A DNA stretch of 64,000 nucleotides from Lysinibacillus telephonicus (lineage in GTDB: Bacteria; Bacillota; Bacilli; Bacillales_A; Planococcaceae). The translations under genes were made by a program, and so were the position numbers. The stretch spans positions 1 through 64,000 of the forward strand of contig NZ_RXNR01000007.1 of the NCBI RefSeq assembly GCF_003966145.1, read 5' to 3'. Each line of letters begins with the position of its first letter. The first letter of the stretch is position 1. Shown piece by piece: positions 18,493 to 28,178 of this stretch. The notes under the pieces are model-generated. The model saw only the letters and a list, made by a program, of their open reading frames with translations. It searched no databases and had not been told where the DNA came from.

Positions 18493-18565
18493 TAACATAC
18501 TTTAAAATTAAGTTATTGATTTGAAACAAAATGTTAAATAAATTTAATATATTGAGGTGAATGGT

Positions 18566-18958
18566 TTGAACTTGTTTGGTGGAACTATAAGTAGCCTAGA
18601 GTATGGACTTAATTATGCATCTTTGAAAAATAAAACTATTGCTCAAAACATTGCGAATGTCGATACACCGAATTATAAAGCGAAAGATGTCAGTTTTAAG
18701 AAAATGCTGTCAGATGCCCAAAATTCAACAATAGAAGCAAATCGAACAGATGTTAGACATTTTGATTTTAAAATTAAACAATCAACTCCAGGAGTTTTTA
18801 GCTATGAAAATTACAAGTATCGCAGCAATGGAAATGGTGTTGATATGGATGCAGAACAAGCGAGTTTAGCAGAAAACACTATTTACTATAATGCTTTAGT
18901 TGAGCGGATTTCTGGTAAATTTAATACGTTGAATACTGTCATCAAAGGAGGTAAATAA
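18566..18958 (+). CDS. flgB: Flagellar basal-body rod protein FlgB
   Basis: FlgB is a proximal rod component of the flagellar basal body, exported by the type III apparatus. The 130-residue protein has the conserved N-terminal rod signature (AQNIANVDTPNYKAKDVSF) and the C-terminal helix (NTIYYNALVERISGKFNTL). The start is TTG 18566: gaggtg lies 6 bases upstream and the resulting MNLFGGTI agrees with FlgB elsewhere; an in-frame GTG at 18557 would overlap that site. It is the first gene of the fla/che operon. Confidence 0.94.
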   Translation: MNLFGGTISSLEYGLNYASLKNKTIAQNIANVDTPNYKAKDVSFKKMLSDAQNSTIEANRTDVRHFDFKIKQSTPGVFSYENYKYRSNGNGVDMDAEQASLAENTIYYNALVERISGKFNTLNTVIKGGK

Positions 18959-18960
18959 AG

Positions 18961-19416
18961 ATGTCCATATTTGCTAGTATGAATTCAACTGCGTCTGCTC
19001 TTACTGCTCAACGTTTAAGAATGGATGTTATTTCTTCAAATATCGCAAATGTTGATACAACACGTGCGAGACAAGTAAATGGAGAATGGGAGCCATATAG
19101 AAGAAAGTCAGTTACATTGGCTGAGAATCAGGGGCAATTTTCTAATTTTTTAAATGCTGCAATAGGTGGAAAGGATTATTCTGGAAATGGTGTTAAAGTA
19201 GTATCAATTAATGAAGACAATGAGAAACCTTTTAAATTAGTTTATAACCCAACACATCCTGATGCGAACGAGGAAGGGTATGTTGAAATGCCTAATGTTG
19301 ATTTATTAACAGAGATGGTTGATTTAATTTCTGCAACTCGTTCTTATGAAGCGAATGTTACGGTTTTTAATGCAAGTAAGTCGATGCTAACAAAAGCGCT
19401 GGAAATAGGAAAGTAA
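18961..19416 (+). CDS. flgC: Flagellar basal-body rod protein FlgC
   Basis: FlgC is the second proximal rod protein. The 151-residue product carries the rod-family N-terminus (ASALTAQRLRMDVISSNIAN) and the C-terminal region MVDLISATRSYEANVTVFNA, the standard assembly helices. It starts two bases after the flgB stop, with aaaggaggt inside the end of flgB, so translation is coupled. Confidence 0.97.
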   Translation: MSIFASMNSTASALTAQRLRMDVISSNIANVDTTRARQVNGEWEPYRRKSVTLAENQGQFSNFLNAAIGGKDYSGNGVKVVSINEDNEKPFKLVYNPTHPDANEEGYVEMPNVDLLTEMVDLISATRSYEANVTVFNASKSMLTKALEIGK

Positions 19417-19436
19417 AAGGGAAAGGATGAATCAAC

Positions 19437-19742
19437 TTGGCGATAAATTCAGTATCATCAATGCTGCCAACTCAATCAGCAACTGAAACGAAATTAACTC
19501 CGACGACGCCATATGAGGCCCAACAGTCTTTCGCAAACACATTAAAAGATGCAATCAAATCAGTAAACGAGCAACAGATTACGTCTGATAAATTAACTGA
19601 AAGATTAATAAATGGAGAAGATGTAGACCTGCATGAAGTAATGATAGCTTCTCAAAAGGCGGGCGTTACATTAAATGCAACAATTGAAGTAAGAAATAAG
19701 GCAATTGAAGCCTACCAAGAAATTATGCGAATGTCTGTTTAA
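19437..19742 (+). CDS. fliE: Flagellar hook-basal body protein FliE
   Basis: FliE joins the MS ring to the rod and is the first rod protein exported. The 101-residue protein has the conserved C-terminal part VMIASQKAGVTLNATIEVRN and KAIEAYQEIMRMSV. The start is TTG, behind gggaaagg; no ATG is better placed. It lies between flgC and fliF, as in B. subtilis. Confidence 0.95.
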   Translation: MAINSVSSMLPTQSATETKLTPTTPYEAQQSFANTLKDAIKSVNEQQITSDKLTERLINGEDVDLHEVMIASQKAGVTLNATIEVRNKAIEAYQEIMRMSV

Positions 19743-19806
19743 TTAATTTTATAACAATAAACGACGATAAATTGTTGGTGTATTCACTATAATCGGAGGA
19801 CACACA

Positions 19807-21399
19807 ATGAATGAACGATTGACAAGAGTGAAAACTGACTCCTCTAGATTTTGGAAGAGTCGAACGAAAAATCAGAAGGGTGCGATAATAGGAACTTTAA
19901 TTGGTGTTATTGCATTAGCTGGTATTATTACATATTTTTCTACTAGAACAACTATGGTGCCGCTTTTTACTGAATTATCTACTACCGAAGCTGGTGAAAT
20001 TGCAGAAGTATTAAGTGCACAAGGTATTACATATGAAATCGCCCCAGGGGGTACAAATATTTTAGTTCCAGAGGATCAAGTGGATACATTAAAAGTATCA
20101 CTTGCATCCCAAGGTTATCCTAATTCAGGTGAAATCAATAATTCATTTTTCACTTCTAATGCCGGATTTGGGATGACGGATAATGAATTTAATGTAATCA
20201 AGCTTGCTGCCACTCAAACTGAGTTGGCAAACCTAATTAAAACAATTGACGGTGTTAAAGATGCCAATGTCATGATTACAATGCCTGAACAAGGGGTATT
20301 TTTAAATGATGCTAGTCAACAAGCAAGTGCATCAATTGTTTTGGATACAGAACCAGGACATCAATTTAGCAATGAGCAAATTGAAACACTATACAATTTG
20401 GTATCTAAAAGTATTCCAAATTTAAGTACTGATAATATTGTTATTACAAATCAATATTCTGAGTATTTCGATTTAGAATCAGCAACAAATGGTTCTAATT
20501 CAATCGATTCAATTGAAGGTCAAATGCAAGTGAAAAAGACCATTGAACGTGATCTTCAACGTCAAGTTCAACAAATGCTAGGAACGTTGATGGGGAATGA
20601 TAAAGTGGTTGTCTCTGTAACGACTGACATCGATTTTAAACAAGAAAATCGCCAAGAAAATCTTGTCGAACCTGTAGATGAAGAGAATATGGCAGGTATT
20701 GAAGTCAGTGCCCAACGTATAACAGAAACATATACAGGCGGCAATGCTGCAATAGGTACTCCTGAAGCTGAAAATGTTACTGATAATTTTATTGATTATC
20801 AAGCGGGTGCTTATGGAGATGGAGACTATGAACGTGTCGAAGAAACCATCAATAATGATGTGAATCGAATTACAAGAGATATTCAAGAAAGTCCATATAA
20901 AATTCGCGACATTGGTATTCAAGTTATGCTCGAACCACCAGTGGCAAATGACACAGCATCTTTACCAGAAGAGGTAAGAGCAGACGTTGAACAAATTTTG
21001 TCGACGATTGTTCGAACAACAATTGATAAAGAGGCAGCGGGACAACTTACTGACGAACAGGTCGATGAAAAAATTGTAGTATCTGTTCAACAGTTCCATG
21101 GAAATGAAGCTGCTGCAGCTGAAGAAACGCCGACAATTCCTTGGTGGATTTGGGTAATAGGTGGAATATTACTAGCTGTTATCTTACTTCTTGTATTCTT
21201 TATCTTGCGTTCGAAAAAACAAAAACAAAAAGAAGAAGAGTTAAATATTATCAATGAACAAGAAGATTTATTTGTTGATGATATTAATGATGAAAAAGAA
21301 ACAGAGAGTACAATTCGACGTAAACAACTTGAAAAAATGGCGAAAGAAAAACCGGAAGACTTTGCAAAGCTTTTGCGAAGTTGGATTACTGAAGATTAA
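19807..21399 (+). CDS. fliF: Flagellar MS-ring protein FliF
   Basis: FliF builds the MS ring in the cytoplasmic membrane, the base on which rod, export gate and C ring assemble. The 530-residue protein has two membrane segments, about 25-44 and about 443-467 (IPWWIWVIGGILLAVILLLV), enclosing ring-building motifs such as VPEDQVDTLKVSLASQGYP and DGVKDANVMITMPE. The cytoplasmic tail (about 470-530) is acidic and should bind FliG. The ribosome binding site cggagga precedes the ATG. Confidence 0.97.
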   Translation: MNERLTRVKTDSSRFWKSRTKNQKGAIIGTLIGVIALAGIITYFSTRTTMVPLFTELSTTEAGEIAEVLSAQGITYEIAPGGTNILVPEDQVDTLKVSLASQGYPNSGEINNSFFTSNAGFGMTDNEFNVIKLAATQTELANLIKTIDGVKDANVMITMPEQGVFLNDASQQASASIVLDTEPGHQFSNEQIETLYNLVSKSIPNLSTDNIVITNQYSEYFDLESATNGSNSIDSIEGQMQVKKTIERDLQRQVQQMLGTLMGNDKVVVSVTTDIDFKQENRQENLVEPVDEENMAGIEVSAQRITETYTGGNAAIGTPEAENVTDNFIDYQAGAYGDGDYERVEETINNDVNRITRDIQESPYKIRDIGIQVMLEPPVANDTASLPEEVRADVEQILSTIVRTTIDKEAAGQLTDEQVDEKIVVSVQQFHGNEAAAAEETPTIPWWIWVIGGILLAVILLLVFFILRSKKQKQKEEELNIINEQEDLFVDDINDEKETESTIRRKQLEKMAKEKPEDFAKLLRSWITED

Positions 21400-21413
21400 T
21401 GGGGGGACGTGCT

Positions 21414-22427
21414 GTGTCCAAGAAAGATAAAGAATTAACAGGGAAACAAAAAGCTGCTTTACTGTTGATTTCTCTAGGACCTGAAGTTTCTGCTTCTGTT
21501 TATAAGCATTTAAATGAAGAAGAAATCGAACGTCTTACGTTGGAAATTTCAAGCGTGAAAAAAGTTGAACCAGGTATTAAAGAAGAAATAATTGAAGAAT
21601 TTCATAATATCGCATTAGCGCAAGATTACATTTCTCAAGGAGGGATTGGCTACGCAAAAACTGTTTTAGAAAAGGCGTTAGGTCAAGATCAGGCGCAAGC
21701 AATAATTAATCGACTTACTTCTTCACTACAAGTTCGACCTTTTGATTTTGCTAGAAAAGCTGATCCTGGACAAATTTTCAACTTTATTCAAAATGAGCAT
21801 CCGCAAACAATTGCCCTCATTTTGTCATATTTAGATCCAGGACAGGCAGGGGTCATCTTATCATCACTGCCACAAGAGGTTCAGGCTGATATTGCAAAGC
21901 GTATAGCAGTAATGGATTCAACTTCGCCAGAGGTTATTAGTGAAATTGAATCAGTATTAGAAAGAAAACTGTCCTCAACTGTTACGCAGGATTATACTGA
22001 AACAGGTGGCGTAGACGCAGTTGTTGAAGTATTGAATGGTGTAGATAGACAGACGGAAAAAACAATTCTCGATGCGCTTGAAATTCAAGATCCAGAGCTT
22101 GCTGAAGAAATTAAAAAGCGCATGTTTGTATTCGAGGATATTGTTACGTTGGACAACCGTTCGATTCAACGAGTTATTCGCGACTGTGAAAATGAAGATT
22201 TATTACTTTCTATGAAGGTAAGTAGCGAGGAAGTAAAAGATATTATCTTCCGCAATATGTCACAGCGTATGGCTGATTCATTTAAAGAAGAAATGGAAAT
22301 TATGGGACCTGTTCGTCTTCGTGATGTAGAGGAAGCTCAATCAAGAATAGTAGCAGTTATCCGTCGCTTAGAGGATGCAGGAGAGATTATTATTGCACGC
22401 GGTGGAGGAGATGACGTCATTGTCTAG
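21414..22427 (+). CDS. fliG: Flagellar motor switch protein FliG
   Basis: FliG is the part of the C ring that contacts the stator and generates torque. The 337-residue protein shows LTGKQKAALLLISLG at the start, EHPQTIALILSYLDP in the middle ARM domain, and the C-terminal torque domain DIVTLDNRSIQRVIRD with the charged motor helix. I chose GTG 21414, placed behind ggggggac and giving MSKKDKELTGKQ, over the ATG at 21399, which overlaps the fliF stop region. The 3' end overlaps fliH. Confidence 0.96.
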   Translation: MSKKDKELTGKQKAALLLISLGPEVSASVYKHLNEEEIERLTLEISSVKKVEPGIKEEIIEEFHNIALAQDYISQGGIGYAKTVLEKALGQDQAQAIINRLTSSLQVRPFDFARKADPGQIFNFIQNEHPQTIALILSYLDPGQAGVILSSLPQEVQADIAKRIAVMDSTSPEVISEIESVLERKLSSTVTQDYTETGGVDAVVEVLNGVDRQTEKTILDALEIQDPELAEEIKKRMFVFEDIVTLDNRSIQRVIRDCENEDLLLSMKVSSEEVKDIIFRNMSQRMADSFKEEMEIMGPVRLRDVEEAQSRIVAVIRRLEDAGEIIIARGGGDDVIV

Positions 22428-23202
22428 AATCATCCGTTCAGCCAACGCAATGCAAAAAAAAGAAAAAAAAGTAGAGATCCAGCTTCGCAACTTGTTTACT
22501 GAAAACTTTGATCAAGACGATTTAGAACAAGAACCTAAGCTATCTGTCGCAGAAATAACAGCAATACGTGACCAATTGCTTTCAGATGCACAATATCAAA
22601 TAGACTTACAAAAAGAAGAATTCGAAAAGTATCGTCATAAACAACTTGAAGCTATAGAGCAGTTAAAGCATATGTGGGAAGAAGAAAAACTCATTCTAGA
22701 GCAGCAGGCGTATGATCAAGGCTTTCAGCAAGGTTATGAAGAGGGAATAAATAAAGCGAGTGCAGATATGGCAGAGGCTTTAAAAGTAGCGAACGAAACA
22801 ATCGAAACTGCTCGCTTAAATGCACAAAAATATATTGAAGACCAAGAACAGGTAATTCTAGATATAGCTTTAGCTTCAGCTGAACGCATTATCGGAAGTT
22901 CATTGGATCGTGATGATGAAATATATCTTTCAATTATTAAACGAGGGTTAAAAGAAGCTCGTGAAATGAAAGAAATTAAAATTTATGTATCACCTCTTTA
23001 CCATAAAATCGTTTCAGATAATCGTGATGAATTAGCTGAAATGTTTCCGACAGATGTACCATTACTGATTTTTGTTAATGAAGACCTGACCGATACTGAA
23101 AGCTATATCGAAACAAACCATGGCCGAATTGTTGTATCAATTGATGAACAATTACATGAACTTAGATTGAAGCTTAATGAAATTTTAAGTAGTAAGGACT
23201 GA
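22420..23202 (+). CDS. fliH: Flagellar export ATPase regulator FliH
   Basis: FliH forms the stalk linking the export ATPase FliI to the C ring. The 260-residue protein is a long charged coiled coil (about 25-145) with YDQGFQQGYEEGINKA in the Gly-spaced region, followed by the V-ATPase-E-like C-terminal domain (VILDIALASAERIIGSSLD). I chose TTG 22420 (MSRIIRS), 10 bases after ggagga within the end of fliG; the ATG at 22411 is too close to that site. It overlaps fliG by 8 bases. Confidence 0.9.
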   Translation: MSRIIRSANAMQKKEKKVEIQLRNLFTENFDQDDLEQEPKLSVAEITAIRDQLLSDAQYQIDLQKEEFEKYRHKQLEAIEQLKHMWEEEKLILEQQAYDQGFQQGYEEGINKASADMAEALKVANETIETARLNAQKYIEDQEQVILDIALASAERIIGSSLDRDDEIYLSIIKRGLKEAREMKEIKIYVSPLYHKIVSDNRDELAEMFPTDVPLLIFVNEDLTDTESYIETNHGRIVVSIDEQLHELRLKLNEILSSKD

Positions 23203-23206
23203 TAGG

Positions 23207-24532
23207 ATGAAAGCGGCTCAATTAATAGAGAAAATCCCTAATATTAATACATTTAAAAAATTTGGGAAAGTAAATCGTGTAGTCGGATTAATGATTGAGT
23301 CACAGGGACCTGAAAGTTCAATCGGTGATGTTTGCAAAATTCATGTAAACTCACCGAAAAATGGTCATCAAATTATTTTAGCAGAGGTTGTTGGGTTTAA
23401 TAATGAGTATGTTGTTCTTATGCCATATACGTCTGTTCGTGAAATCTCAATTGGTTGTTTAGTAGAAGGTACTGGGAAACCTCTTGAAATAAAGGTGGGC
23501 CCTGAGCTTATTGGAAAAGTGTTAGATTCAATGGGGAATCCTTTTGATGGATCTTCGCTTCCTAAAGGATTGGTAACTGTTCCAACAGATAAAGAACCAC
23601 CGAATCCTTTAAAACGGCCTCCAATCAATAAACAGTTGGAAGTTGGGGTGAAAGCCATTGATGGCATGCTAACAGTTGGCAGTGGACAACGTGTTGGTAT
23701 ATTTGCAGGTTCTGGTGTAGGGAAAAGTACATTGCTCGGTATGATTGCACGTAATACACAAGCAGACTTAAACGTCATTGCTTTAATAGGTGAACGTGGT
23801 CGAGAAGTGAGGGAATTCATAGAACGTGATTTAGGTGAAGAAGGATTAAGCCGTTCTATTGTCGTTGCTGCAACAGGCGATCAACCAGCACTTATGCGGA
23901 TAAAAGGAGCTTTCACAGCAACTGCCATAGCAGAATACTTTAGAGATCGAGGATTAAATGTCATGTTAATGATGGATTCCGTCACTCGTGTTGCAATGGC
24001 ACAGCGGGAAATAGGGCTTGCAACTGGTGAACCACCTGCTCAAAAAGGTTATACCCCGTCAGTTTTCTCGATATTACCAAAGCTATTAGAACGTACAGGA
24101 ACAAACTTGAAAGGTACTATTACAGCTTTCTATACAGTTTTAGTAGATGGTGATGATATGAATGAACCGATTGCAGATACAGTCCGTGGTATATTAGATG
24201 GTCATATTGTATTGGACCGCACTTTAGCAAACAAGGGGCAATATCCAGCCATTAATGTATTAAAAAGTGTCAGCCGTTTGATGAATCATATATCGAGCCC
24301 GGAACACGTTAAAGCAGCTGAAAGACTAAGAGAGCTTTACTATACGTATTCGAAATCAGAAGATTTAATTAATATCGGTGCTTATAAAAGGGGCACATCG
24401 AAAGAAATAGATGATGCGATTCATTATGAACCGCTTATTACATCATTTTTAAAACAAGGTTATAAAGAAAAAGTAACATTGGAACATACAATAAATGAGC
24501 TTGTCGCATTATCAAATGGTGGTGGAAAATAA
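23207..24532 (+). CDS. fliI: Flagellum-specific ATPase FliI
   Basis: FliI powers and orders export of flagellar proteins; it resembles the beta subunit of F1 ATPase. The 441-residue protein has Walker A GIFAGSGVGKST (165-176), GERGREVREF, Walker B LMMDSVTRVAMAQREIGLA and the PPAQKGYTPSVFSILPKLLER block. It starts four bases after fliH, and its stop overlaps fliJ (TAATG). Confidence 0.98.
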   Translation: MKAAQLIEKIPNINTFKKFGKVNRVVGLMIESQGPESSIGDVCKIHVNSPKNGHQIILAEVVGFNNEYVVLMPYTSVREISIGCLVEGTGKPLEIKVGPELIGKVLDSMGNPFDGSSLPKGLVTVPTDKEPPNPLKRPPINKQLEVGVKAIDGMLTVGSGQRVGIFAGSGVGKSTLLGMIARNTQADLNVIALIGERGREVREFIERDLGEEGLSRSIVVAATGDQPALMRIKGAFTATAIAEYFRDRGLNVMLMMDSVTRVAMAQREIGLATGEPPAQKGYTPSVFSILPKLLERTGTNLKGTITAFYTVLVDGDDMNEPIADTVRGILDGHIVLDRTLANKGQYPAINVLKSVSRLMNHISSPEHVKAAERLRELYYTYSKSEDLINIGAYKRGTSKEIDDAIHYEPLITSFLKQGYKEKVTLEHTINELVALSNGGGK

Positions 24533-24981
24533 TGCTTCAATATACATATCGATTCGAAAAAGTACTATCGATTCGTGAGCAAGAAAAGCAACAATCAGAA
24601 ATTGCTTATAAAGAATCTGTACGATCATTTGAAGAAGTGGCTACAAAATTATATGAATTTTTGAAGAAAAAAGAAGATTTAATAACATATCAAAATGAGC
24701 GATTAAAAACAGGTGCTACTATTGATGAAATTCACCATTTCACAACATTCATTGATAGCCTAGAGCATACAATCGCTGACTTACAAAACAAAGTTATGCA
24801 AGCACGTGCAAAAATGAATTGGCATGAACAAAAATTATTAGAAAAAAACTTGGAAGTACGTAAGTTTGAGAAAATGAGAGAAATGGATTACGAATCTTTT
24901 AAAAAGCAGCAAGATCATATAGAAATGCTGCAACTGGACGAGCTCTCCTCGCTTATGTATTACAAGAAGGAAATCAGGTGA
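24532..24981 (+). CDS. fliJ: Flagellar export chaperone FliJ
   Basis: FliJ is a small coiled-coil protein that sits in the FliI ring and helps hand substrates to the export gate. The 149-residue product is charged and helical throughout, starting with YTYRFEKVLSIREQEKQQSE, the usual FliJ N-terminus. It overlaps the fliI stop by one base and precedes the ylxF-like gene. Confidence 0.92.
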   Translation: MLQYTYRFEKVLSIREQEKQQSEIAYKESVRSFEEVATKLYEFLKKKEDLITYQNERLKTGATIDEIHHFTTFIDSLEHTIADLQNKVMQARAKMNWHEQKLLEKNLEVRKFEKMREMDYESFKKQQDHIEMLQLDELSSLMYYKKEIR

Positions 24982-24985
24982 TTTC

Positions 24986-25576
24986 ATGGCTAAAGGGAAA
25001 GTACAAAATGCAAATAGTATAGACCAAATTGAAGAGGAAAAATCCCCAGGTATTTTTCAAAAATTATTTTATTTAGTCTTGATTCCATTACTATTTGTCA
25101 TAGCGGTTTTATTAGTTATTGCTACAGTCACAGACTTTAATGTTTTTGAAAAGGCCTCTAAATTAACAGGTTTTTCCTCTGAGGAATCAGCTGAAGAATC
25201 TTCAGTCGATTATAATAAAAAAATTGTTGAGCTTGAGGCACAGGTAAAAGAAAAAGAAGCTGAAATTGCGCAGCTGCAATCTAAATTGGATAGTGCATTG
25301 GCAGAAAATAAAGACAATGTTGCTATTCAGGAACAATTACAAAGCAAAATTGAAAGTTTACAACAAACCGAAAATGAAGCAAAGAAAGAGTTTGAAGATA
25401 TTTTATCTACATTTGAACAAATGTCAGCAAAAAGTGCTGCTCCGATCATTGCTGAGATGAGTGATGAAGAAGCATTAAAAATATTATCCAATATGCAGCC
25501 TGAAACATTGTCTGCCATATTCGAAAAAATGGATCCGGCTGAAGCAGCAAGATATTCTGAACTTCTATCACAGTAG
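24986..25576 (+). CDS. ylxF: YlxF/MotE-like flagellar operon membrane protein
   Basis: The 196-residue protein occupies the place of B. subtilis ylxF, between fliJ and fliK. It has one membrane segment (about 27-48), a coiled coil (about 72-140, with VELEAQVKEKEAEIAQLQSK) and a C-terminal MgtE-N/MotE-like helical domain (KSAAPIIAEMSDEEALKILS and ILEKMDPAEAARYSELL-like end). Proteins of this layout are chaperones for stator proteins in other bacteria; for YlxF the role is unproven. Confidence 0.85.
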   Translation: MAKGKVQNANSIDQIEEEKSPGIFQKLFYLVLIPLLFVIAVLLVIATVTDFNVFEKASKLTGFSSEESAEESSVDYNKKIVELEAQVKEKEAEIAQLQSKLDSALAENKDNVAIQEQLQSKIESLQQTENEAKKEFEDILSTFEQMSAKSAAPIIAEMSDEEALKILSNMQPETLSAIFEKMDPAEAARYSELLSQ

Positions 25577-25612
25577 AAACATTTATATGGTTGATTGGAA
25601 GGAGGTGAAATA

Positions 25613-26884
25613 ATGAATATCGGTATAATGCAACTTGGCAATTTCAATACTATATCGGCAAAACAGTCTGTAAAAGCGCCAACTAATACTATGAATACAA
25701 AGGGTAATAATTTTGGCGACGTATTTAGCAATGTTGTTTCATCTTCAACAAAAGACAATGATATTAACAATGAAGCTGCTAAAGAAGGGTTGACGGATTT
25801 AGAAGAGTTGACTGAACTATTAAATTCAGATTCAATCGAAGAAATTCTTGATTTATTAGGAATTTCACATGATGAAGGGCTATTAATGGTTGGCACTGAC
25901 AATGGACAGGCTGTAGCAATTGATGAATTAATGAATTTAGAGGATTTGCTATCAGTACTTAATATTGACCAAGAACAATTATTAGAAACTGTTCAGCAGC
26001 TTCTAGGTGATGACAGCATTGAAGTAAACAATATTTGGGATTTTATACAAATCGTAAATGAGCAAGCGTCAACATTAATCCCTCAAATTACTACTGCACT
26101 TCAAGGAGAGCATAAAGCAACACCAAAAGAAGTGGAGCAATTATTGCAATTTTTAAAGCTGGCATATTCAACTGGCAAAAATTCTGATTTGTTGAATGAA
26201 CAAGCAGCTAAATTAACACAGCTGCAAGAATCTTTGCAAGCAGTATCAAAACAGCTGGAAGCAAATTATCAAGGTGCTCAATCTAAAACTGTCGAAACTT
26301 CTTCCTCAGTGAAAGTATCACTGCAAGGATTTCAACAATTAGTTGAACAAACCATCAAGAAGAGCGAGACGAATGAACCATCTTCAACACTTGGAACTGC
26401 AACTACTACAGTCTCTACTAAAACAGTGACAATTACTTTGCCAACTGAAAAGCCAGCACAGTCAGAGGCGTTGCTAAAAGAAATTCAAAACTTGCTTAAT
26501 CGCAGTCAATTGTCCGGTAATCAAGGTTCAATGAAATTATTATTGAAGCTTTATCCTGAAAATCTTGGTTCTATTCGAATTGAGTTAATGCAGCAAGATG
26601 GTGTATTAACTGCTAGATTACTAACATCAACTTCTTTAGGAAAAGAACTGTTAGATAGCCAACTTCAACAATTGAAAGCTGCATTTGCACAGCAAAACAT
26701 CCAAATAGATCGGATTGATATTGCGCAAACGCTGCAGGAAACTGATCGCAATATGCGAGACCAAAATCCATTTAGCAACTTATTCAAGCAGCAACAATCA
26801 GAACAAGAGGATGACAATGATCAAACTGACGAAGAGGAAGAGAAGATTTCCTTTAGTGAGTATTTGATAAATGAGGGGGTGTAG
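25613..26884 (+). CDS. fliK: Flagellar hook-length control protein FliK
   Basis: FliK measures hook length and triggers the switch of FlhB substrate specificity. The 423-residue protein has a poorly conserved N-terminal part rich in Gln, Asn and Leu, and the C-terminal hook domain with MKLLLKLYPENLGSIRIELM, a conserved pattern near residue 300, then a charged acidic tail. The ATG 25613 is behind a perfect ggaggtg; the upstream in-frame codon lies ahead of that site. It precedes flgD. Confidence 0.93.
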   Translation: MNIGIMQLGNFNTISAKQSVKAPTNTMNTKGNNFGDVFSNVVSSSTKDNDINNEAAKEGLTDLEELTELLNSDSIEEILDLLGISHDEGLLMVGTDNGQAVAIDELMNLEDLLSVLNIDQEQLLETVQQLLGDDSIEVNNIWDFIQIVNEQASTLIPQITTALQGEHKATPKEVEQLLQFLKLAYSTGKNSDLLNEQAAKLTQLQESLQAVSKQLEANYQGAQSKTVETSSSVKVSLQGFQQLVEQTIKKSETNEPSSTLGTATTTVSTKTVTITLPTEKPAQSEALLKEIQNLLNRSQLSGNQGSMKLLLKLYPENLGSIRIELMQQDGVLTARLLTSTSLGKELLDSQLQQLKAAFAQQNIQIDRIDIAQTLQETDRNMRDQNPFSNLFKQQQSEQEDDNDQTDEEEEKISFSEYLINEGV

Positions 26885-26887
26885 TAA

Positions 26888-27556
26888 ATGGCTAGTACAT
26901 CTGGAATATCAAAAGATTTTTATTTACCATCTGCCAACACACCGAAATATGCAAAAGAAGGTGACAATAGCAGTTTAGGTAAAGATGCTTTTTTACAAAT
27001 CTTAATTACACAATTGCAAAATCAAGACCCGACTGACCCTATGGATGATAAAGAGTTTATTGCACAAATGGCGCAGTTTTCTTCATTAGAGCAAATGCAA
27101 AATATGACTACAGCGATGGAAAACTTACTTATATCACAACAAGAAAGCCAATTAATGAATTATACGATGTTCGTTGGGAAAGAAGTTAAATGGGTTGAGA
27201 TAACAGAAGAACTGGATGAAGAAGGAAAAAACATCATCAAAGAGGGTACAGGTGTTATAAAAGAAATGAAATTTGTTGATGGCGCACCTGTATTCATCTT
27301 GGAAGATGGAAAGGAAATTTCTCCAGGCAATATTTCATCGGTTTTAAGTGGAACGTCATCATCTAATAGCCCGACTGAGGAAAATCCACTTGTAGCTGCA
27401 AGTCAATTAATTGGACAAACGGTGCAGTATGAATCTAACGGAGAAATGGTTCAAGCAGTTATAGAGGCAGTTTCAACAAATAATAAAATAATTGAATATA
27501 TTTTATCCAATGGTACCCGTTTACAGAAAGATCAATTTGAGTTAGTGAATGAATAA
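26888..27556 (+). CDS. flgD: Hook-capping protein FlgD
   Basis: FlgD caps the growing hook and guides FlgE assembly. The 222-residue protein has the conserved N-terminus [20 protein letters not shown] with [20 protein letters not shown], and a C-terminal region that includes [18 protein letters not shown]. It starts three bases after fliK. Confidence 0.95.
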   Translation: MASTSGISKDFYLPSANTPKYAKEGDNSSLGKDAFLQILITQLQNQDPTDPMDDKEFIAQMAQFSSLEQMQNMTTAMENLLISQQESQLMNYTMFVGKEVKWVEITEELDEEGKNIIKEGTGVIKEMKFVDGAPVFILEDGKEISPGNISSVLSGTSSSNSPTEENPLVAASQLIGQTVQYESNGEMVQAVIEAVSTNNKIIEYILSNGTRLQKDQFELVNE

Positions 27557-27571
27557 GGTTGGTGAAAACAC

Positions 27572-27958
27572 ATGCATCGATTTGGAATACAGCGCGTGCC
27601 GTTGCAACCGACCATTCAATCAAACTCACAATTAAAATCTAAAACAATAGCCAGGACAGAGCAATCTTTCCGTGACCATTTGCGAAGTGCAGCGACCGAT
27701 AGTCAAGAATTAAAAATTAGCAAACATGCAAATGAGCGTATACAAGAACGTAATATTCATATATCCGATCAAGAATGGCAAGTTGTGACGGATAAAGTGT
27801 TTGAAGCTCGTTCGAAAGGTGTCAACCAACCGCTCGTTTTGATGGACCAAGCAGCTTTAATTGTAAGTGCTAAAAATGCAACAGTGATAACTGCGATGGA
27901 ACGCACTGAAGCAAAAAATCAATTATTTACAAATATTGATGGCACGATTGTGTTATAA
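27572..27958 (+). CDS. Flagellar operon protein of the TIGR02530 type, role unknown
   Basis: The 128-residue protein is a small basic cytoplasmic-looking protein without membrane segments. The core is ISKHANERIQERNIHISDQE, followed by KGVNQPLVLMDQAALIVSAK and a DGTIVL-like end (NIDGTIVL). This matches the small 'flagellar operon protein' family (TIGR02530) that many Bacillales and Clostridia carry between flgD and flgE. No mechanism is known to me. The gene follows flgD after 15 bases. Confidence 0.8.
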   Translation: MHRFGIQRVPLQPTIQSNSQLKSKTIARTEQSFRDHLRSAATDSQELKISKHANERIQERNIHISDQEWQVVTDKVFEARSKGVNQPLVLMDQAALIVSAKNATVITAMERTEAKNQLFTNIDGTIVL

Positions 27959-27970
27959 GGTAGGACCTAT

Positions 27971-28006
27971 AAAATTATTCAGTAGGCTTAGCCTATAAAT
28001 AATTTT
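27971..28006 (+). other. Hairpin inside the operon, before flgE
   Basis: AAAATTATT (27971-27979) pairs with AATAATTTT (27998-28006), with an inner stem TAGGC/GCCTA (27983-27987 and 27991-27995). It is followed by aagccttttgg, not a proper T run. It could slow RNA decay or act as a partial terminator in the 220-base gap before flgE. Confidence 0.6.
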
Positions 28007-28178
28007 AAGCCTTTTGGTGAAGGGCAGTAATTTTGTAGTAGATTTATCGCTCAAGAACGATTAATAATTTTGACGCAATTTCATCAAGGCAAATTTGATT
28101 AGGATACCTCGTGTTGTTGATCGATTGATGCAACACAAAATATAAGTAAATTTGAAAAATGAAGGGAGAACGATAACG

